Notes under the pieces: generated by a model
Seen by the model: the letters and a program-made list of their open reading frames with translations, nothing else
Database searches by the model: none
What the model was told of the DNA's origin: nothing
Made by a program: the position numbers and the translations under genes
Part shown: in pieces, positions 62,110 to 64,000 of the stretch
How positions within the stretch are numbered: the stretch's first letter is position 1
How the letters are laid out: each line of letters starts with the position of its first letter
From: G965212005 sp965212005
Lineage (GTDB): Bacteria; Pseudomonadota; Gammaproteobacteria; Porifericomitales; Porifericomitaceae
Reading direction: 5' to 3'
Assembly: GCA_965212005.1 (NCBI GenBank)
Contig: OZ243038.1
Location: forward strand, 1,488,001 to 1,552,000
DNA: 64,000 nucleotides

Positions 62110-62244
62110 GTGAAAAGAACCTACCAGCCTAATAATCGCAAGCGCAAACGCTGCCACGGATTCCGGGCACGCATGCGGACCCGGGGGGGCCGCGCTATTT
62201 TGCGGCGACGACGTGCGAAACGGCGTAGCGAACTGACTGTTTGA
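62110..62244 (+). CDS. rpmH: 50S ribosomal protein L34
   Basis: This 44-residue protein has the L34 sequence (VKRTYQPNNRKRKRCHGFRA followed by RMRTRGGRAILRRRR). The GTG start at 62110 matches the family beginning (M/V)KRT(Y/F)QP. It starts the rpmH-rnpA-yidD-yidC operon next to the origin. The longer frame upstream is not conserved. Confidence 0.97.
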   Translation: MKRTYQPNNRKRKRCHGFRARMRTRGGRAILRRRRAKRRSELTV

Positions 62245-62248
62245 ACTT

Positions 62249-62614
62249 GTGTCCGGGCAAGGATGCAGGCGGTTTCGGCGCAAGTATCGTCTTACCTTGG
62301 CCAGTGAAATATCGCGCCTGCGCCGCTCCGCATGTCGATACGGCGATCGGTATTTCCGGGTGAACGTCTTGGCCAATGACCGGGATTATCCGAGGCTATG
62401 TATAACCGTGCCGCGCGCGCGGGTTCGTCTGGGGGTCGCTCGGAACCAGGTTAAACGCCTGATTCGGGAGAGTTTTCGCCATTCTATCGATCTGTTGAAG
62501 GGGAAAGACGTATTGGTGCGGGTTCGGCACTCGATGCAACCGCTGGAGAAGGAAGCCGTACGAGCGGTGCTGTTATGCCACTGGAAACGAATACACGCAC
62601 AATGCGGGCACTGA
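62249..62614 (+). CDS. rnpA: Ribonuclease P protein component
   Basis: This basic 121-residue protein has the RNase P signature RVRLGVARNQVKRLIRESFR (RNxxKRxxRE-type). It helps the RNA subunit process tRNA 5' ends. GTG start 4 bp after rpmH. The end overlaps yidD. Confidence 0.95.
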   Translation: MSGQGCRRFRRKYRLTLASEISRLRRSACRYGDRYFRVNVLANDRDYPRLCITVPRARVRLGVARNQVKRLIRESFRHSIDLLKGKDVLVRVRHSMQPLEKEAVRAVLLCHWKRIHAQCGH

Positions 62615-62811
62615 TGATCTTCTTGATTCGGTCCTACCGAATGGTGCTTTCTCCGCTGCTGGGCGGTTGCTGCCGTTTTCATCCCAGTTGCTCGGCATAC
62701 GCGGAAGAAGCGATCCGCCGCCACGGGCCGGTGCGCGGCGGCTGGATGGCGGCTTGGCGCATCCTGCGCTGTCAGCCTTTCTGCCCAGGCGGGTCGGATC
62801 CGGTTCCGTAG
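62602..62811 (+). CDS. yidD: YidD membrane-insertion efficiency factor
   Basis: This 69-residue protein has RSYRMVLSPLLGGCCRFHPS, CSAYAEEAIRRHG and the final RILRCQPFCPGG, the conserved cysteine pattern of YidD. It aids protein insertion with YidC. I chose ATG 62602 (MRALMIFLIRSY), overlapping rnpA by 13 bp; ATG 62575 is also in frame. Confidence 0.94.
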   Translation: MRALMIFLIRSYRMVLSPLLGGCCRFHPSCSAYAEEAIRRHGPVRGGWMAAWRILRCQPFCPGGSDPVP

Positions 62812-62857
62812 CCGGACTTCCCGGACCTTTCCCGACTTTTCAGGGAGTTCTCTCTGG

Positions 62858-64000
62858 ATGGAGATACAGCGCACAATTTTGATCTTCGCCTCCGGCTTTT
62901 GTGGGTTGCTGCTTTGGCAGACCTGGCAACGCGATTACGGGGCGCCGTTGGAGCCGCCGGTCGTTCCCGCCGCAGAAGAGCCGATCGCGTTGCCAGGGGC
63001 CAACCGCCCGGTCGCCAGTCCCCGTCCGGACCTGCCTGAATTGCCGGAAGAAGACCGCTCGGCCCTGGCGCTCCTACCGGACCGGCCCGCGGCCACGGAG
63101 CAGGCCCTGATCCAGGTTTCCACGGATGTGCTGAATCTGCGTATCGATCCGCAAGGGGGCATTATCCGTTACGCAAGTCTGCCAAAATTCCCGGTCGCGG
63201 TGGAGCGCCCGGATGAGCCGCTGGTTCTGCTGGACAGCAATTCGCAGGATCACTCCCAGATTCAGGGCGGAATTCTTAGCCGCCAGCAAGCCCCGACCCA
63301 CGAAGCCCGTTTCCAGGTTGACCAGGAACGCTACGAACTGCAACGCGAGAAGCTTACGGTTCCGCTGTACTGGATGGATGAGGCGCAAAACCTGCGCGTG
63401 GAAAAAAACTATACCTTCCACCAGGGCAGCTACCTGGTGGACGTTAGCTACCAGGTCCACAATGTGGGCGAGCAACCCTGGCAGGGACGCGCCTACTCGC
63501 AACTGCAGCGCAGCGAGCCGAATGTTTCCTGGAGCCTGTGGCAACCGATCAGGAGTTATATCGGCGCGGCGCTGTCCAGTCCCGAGGACCCCTACCAGCG
63601 CATCGATTTTTCAGATATGGGCAAGCAGGCGCTAAACCAGACCATCCCCGGCGGGTGGGCCGCATTCCTGCAGCATTATTTTCTGAGCGCCCTGATCCCG
63701 GTCAGTCAGGCACCGTATCACTACTACACGCTAACGCCGGGCAACAACTTGTACATCATCGGCTCGATCGCCCCTGCGCTTAGCCTGGCGCCGGGTGAAA
63801 AAGGCACCGCGCTGGGCCATCGCCTGTATATAGGGCCGAAATACCAGGATCAACTGGCCGAGATCGCCCCGAATCTGAATTTGACCATAGACTACGGCTG
63901 GCTTTGGATCATCTCTCACTTCCTGTTTGTCATCCTGTCCTGGTTTCACGGTTGGGTCGGCAATTGGGGAGTGGCGATCATCCTGCTAACCGCCCTGGTC
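62858..64000 (+). CDS. yidC: YidC membrane protein insertase (partial, runs off window)
   Basis: The frame is open from ATG 62858 to the window edge (381 codons). It begins MEIQRTILIFASGFCGLLLW with the first membrane helix. The large periplasmic beta domain follows (VSTDVLNLRIDPQGGIIRYA, then KNYTFHQGSYLVDVSYQVHN). The second membrane segment begins near DYGWLWIISHFLFVILSWFH. This is the gammaproteobacterial long YidC layout. It inserts membrane proteins alone or with SecYEG. The C-terminal insertase core lies beyond the window. Confidence 0.96.
   Translation, partial: MEIQRTILIFASGFCGLLLWQTWQRDYGAPLEPPVVPAAEEPIALPGANRPVASPRPDLPELPEEDRSALALLPDRPAATEQALIQVSTDVLNLRIDPQGGIIRYASLPKFPVAVERPDEPLVLLDSNSQDHSQIQGGILSRQQAPTHEARFQVDQERYELQREKLTVPLYWMDEAQNLRVEKNYTFHQGSYLVDVSYQVHNVGEQPWQGRAYSQLQRSEPNVSWSLWQPIRSYIGAALSSPEDPYQRIDFSDMGKQALNQTIPGGWAAFLQHYFLSALIPVSQAPYHYYTLTPGNNLYIIGSIAPALSLAPGEKGTALGHRLYIGPKYQDQLAEIAPNLNLTIDYGWLWIISHFLFVILSWFHGWVGNWGVAIILLTALV

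Overview
The window is a GC-rich gammaproteobacterial chromosome segment. The evidence is the gene order rlmN-pilW-rodZ-hisS-yfgM-bamB-der, the rsmD / M16 peptidase / ftsE-ftsX-rpoH block, and the replication-origin block dnaA-dnaN-recF-gyrB opposite rpmH-rnpA-yidD-yidC. The genus cannot be named from sequence alone. The caa3-like cytochrome oxidase cluster points to an aerobic respirer, and pilW to type IV pili.

Layout. 1-2811: end of a SUF iron-sulfur operon (sufD end, sufS, sufU, sufT, Rieske protein). 3020-11330: ndk and the rlmN-der block. 11365-27645: a 16 kb accessory island between der and rsmD. It holds two integron-type gene cassettes with attC-like hairpins, a 431-bp deleted IS256-family element, and a complete type II-C CRISPR-Cas system (47 identical repeats, cas2, cas1, cas9, tracrRNA). 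After that come a DEDD exonuclease, a RES-Xre toxin-antitoxin pair, decayed ICE conjugation genes, a HipBA pair, a broken VapB-type antitoxin and an IS3 remnant. 27662-34735: rsmD, two M16 peptidases, ftsEX and rpoH, the last under a CIRCE operator. 34881-37291: an IS1595-type element carrying a restriction-modification pair. 37319-46594: heme A synthesis, oxidase assembly and cytochrome c oxidase genes. 46818-49390: a small accessory patch (NYN/LOTUS protein, frameshifted exonuclease, GIY-YIG-like protein). 49440-54402: biotin genes bioB-F-H-C-D. 54819-64000: comF and the origin-proximal block.

The most notable system is the CRISPR-Cas locus. Array and tracrRNA are on the + strand and the cas genes on the - strand, so array and cas2 transcription converge on a shared hairpin terminator at 16885-16935. 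Each repeat carries a promoter-like TTGGCC-N17-TAAACT with an extended TGC, as described for Neisseria type II-C arrays. The tracrRNA has a near-consensus promoter, a 21/22 anti-repeat and a hairpin terminator. IS256-type ends lie on both sides of the locus. Cas9 (1032 aa) keeps its RuvC and HNH residues, so the system looks functional.
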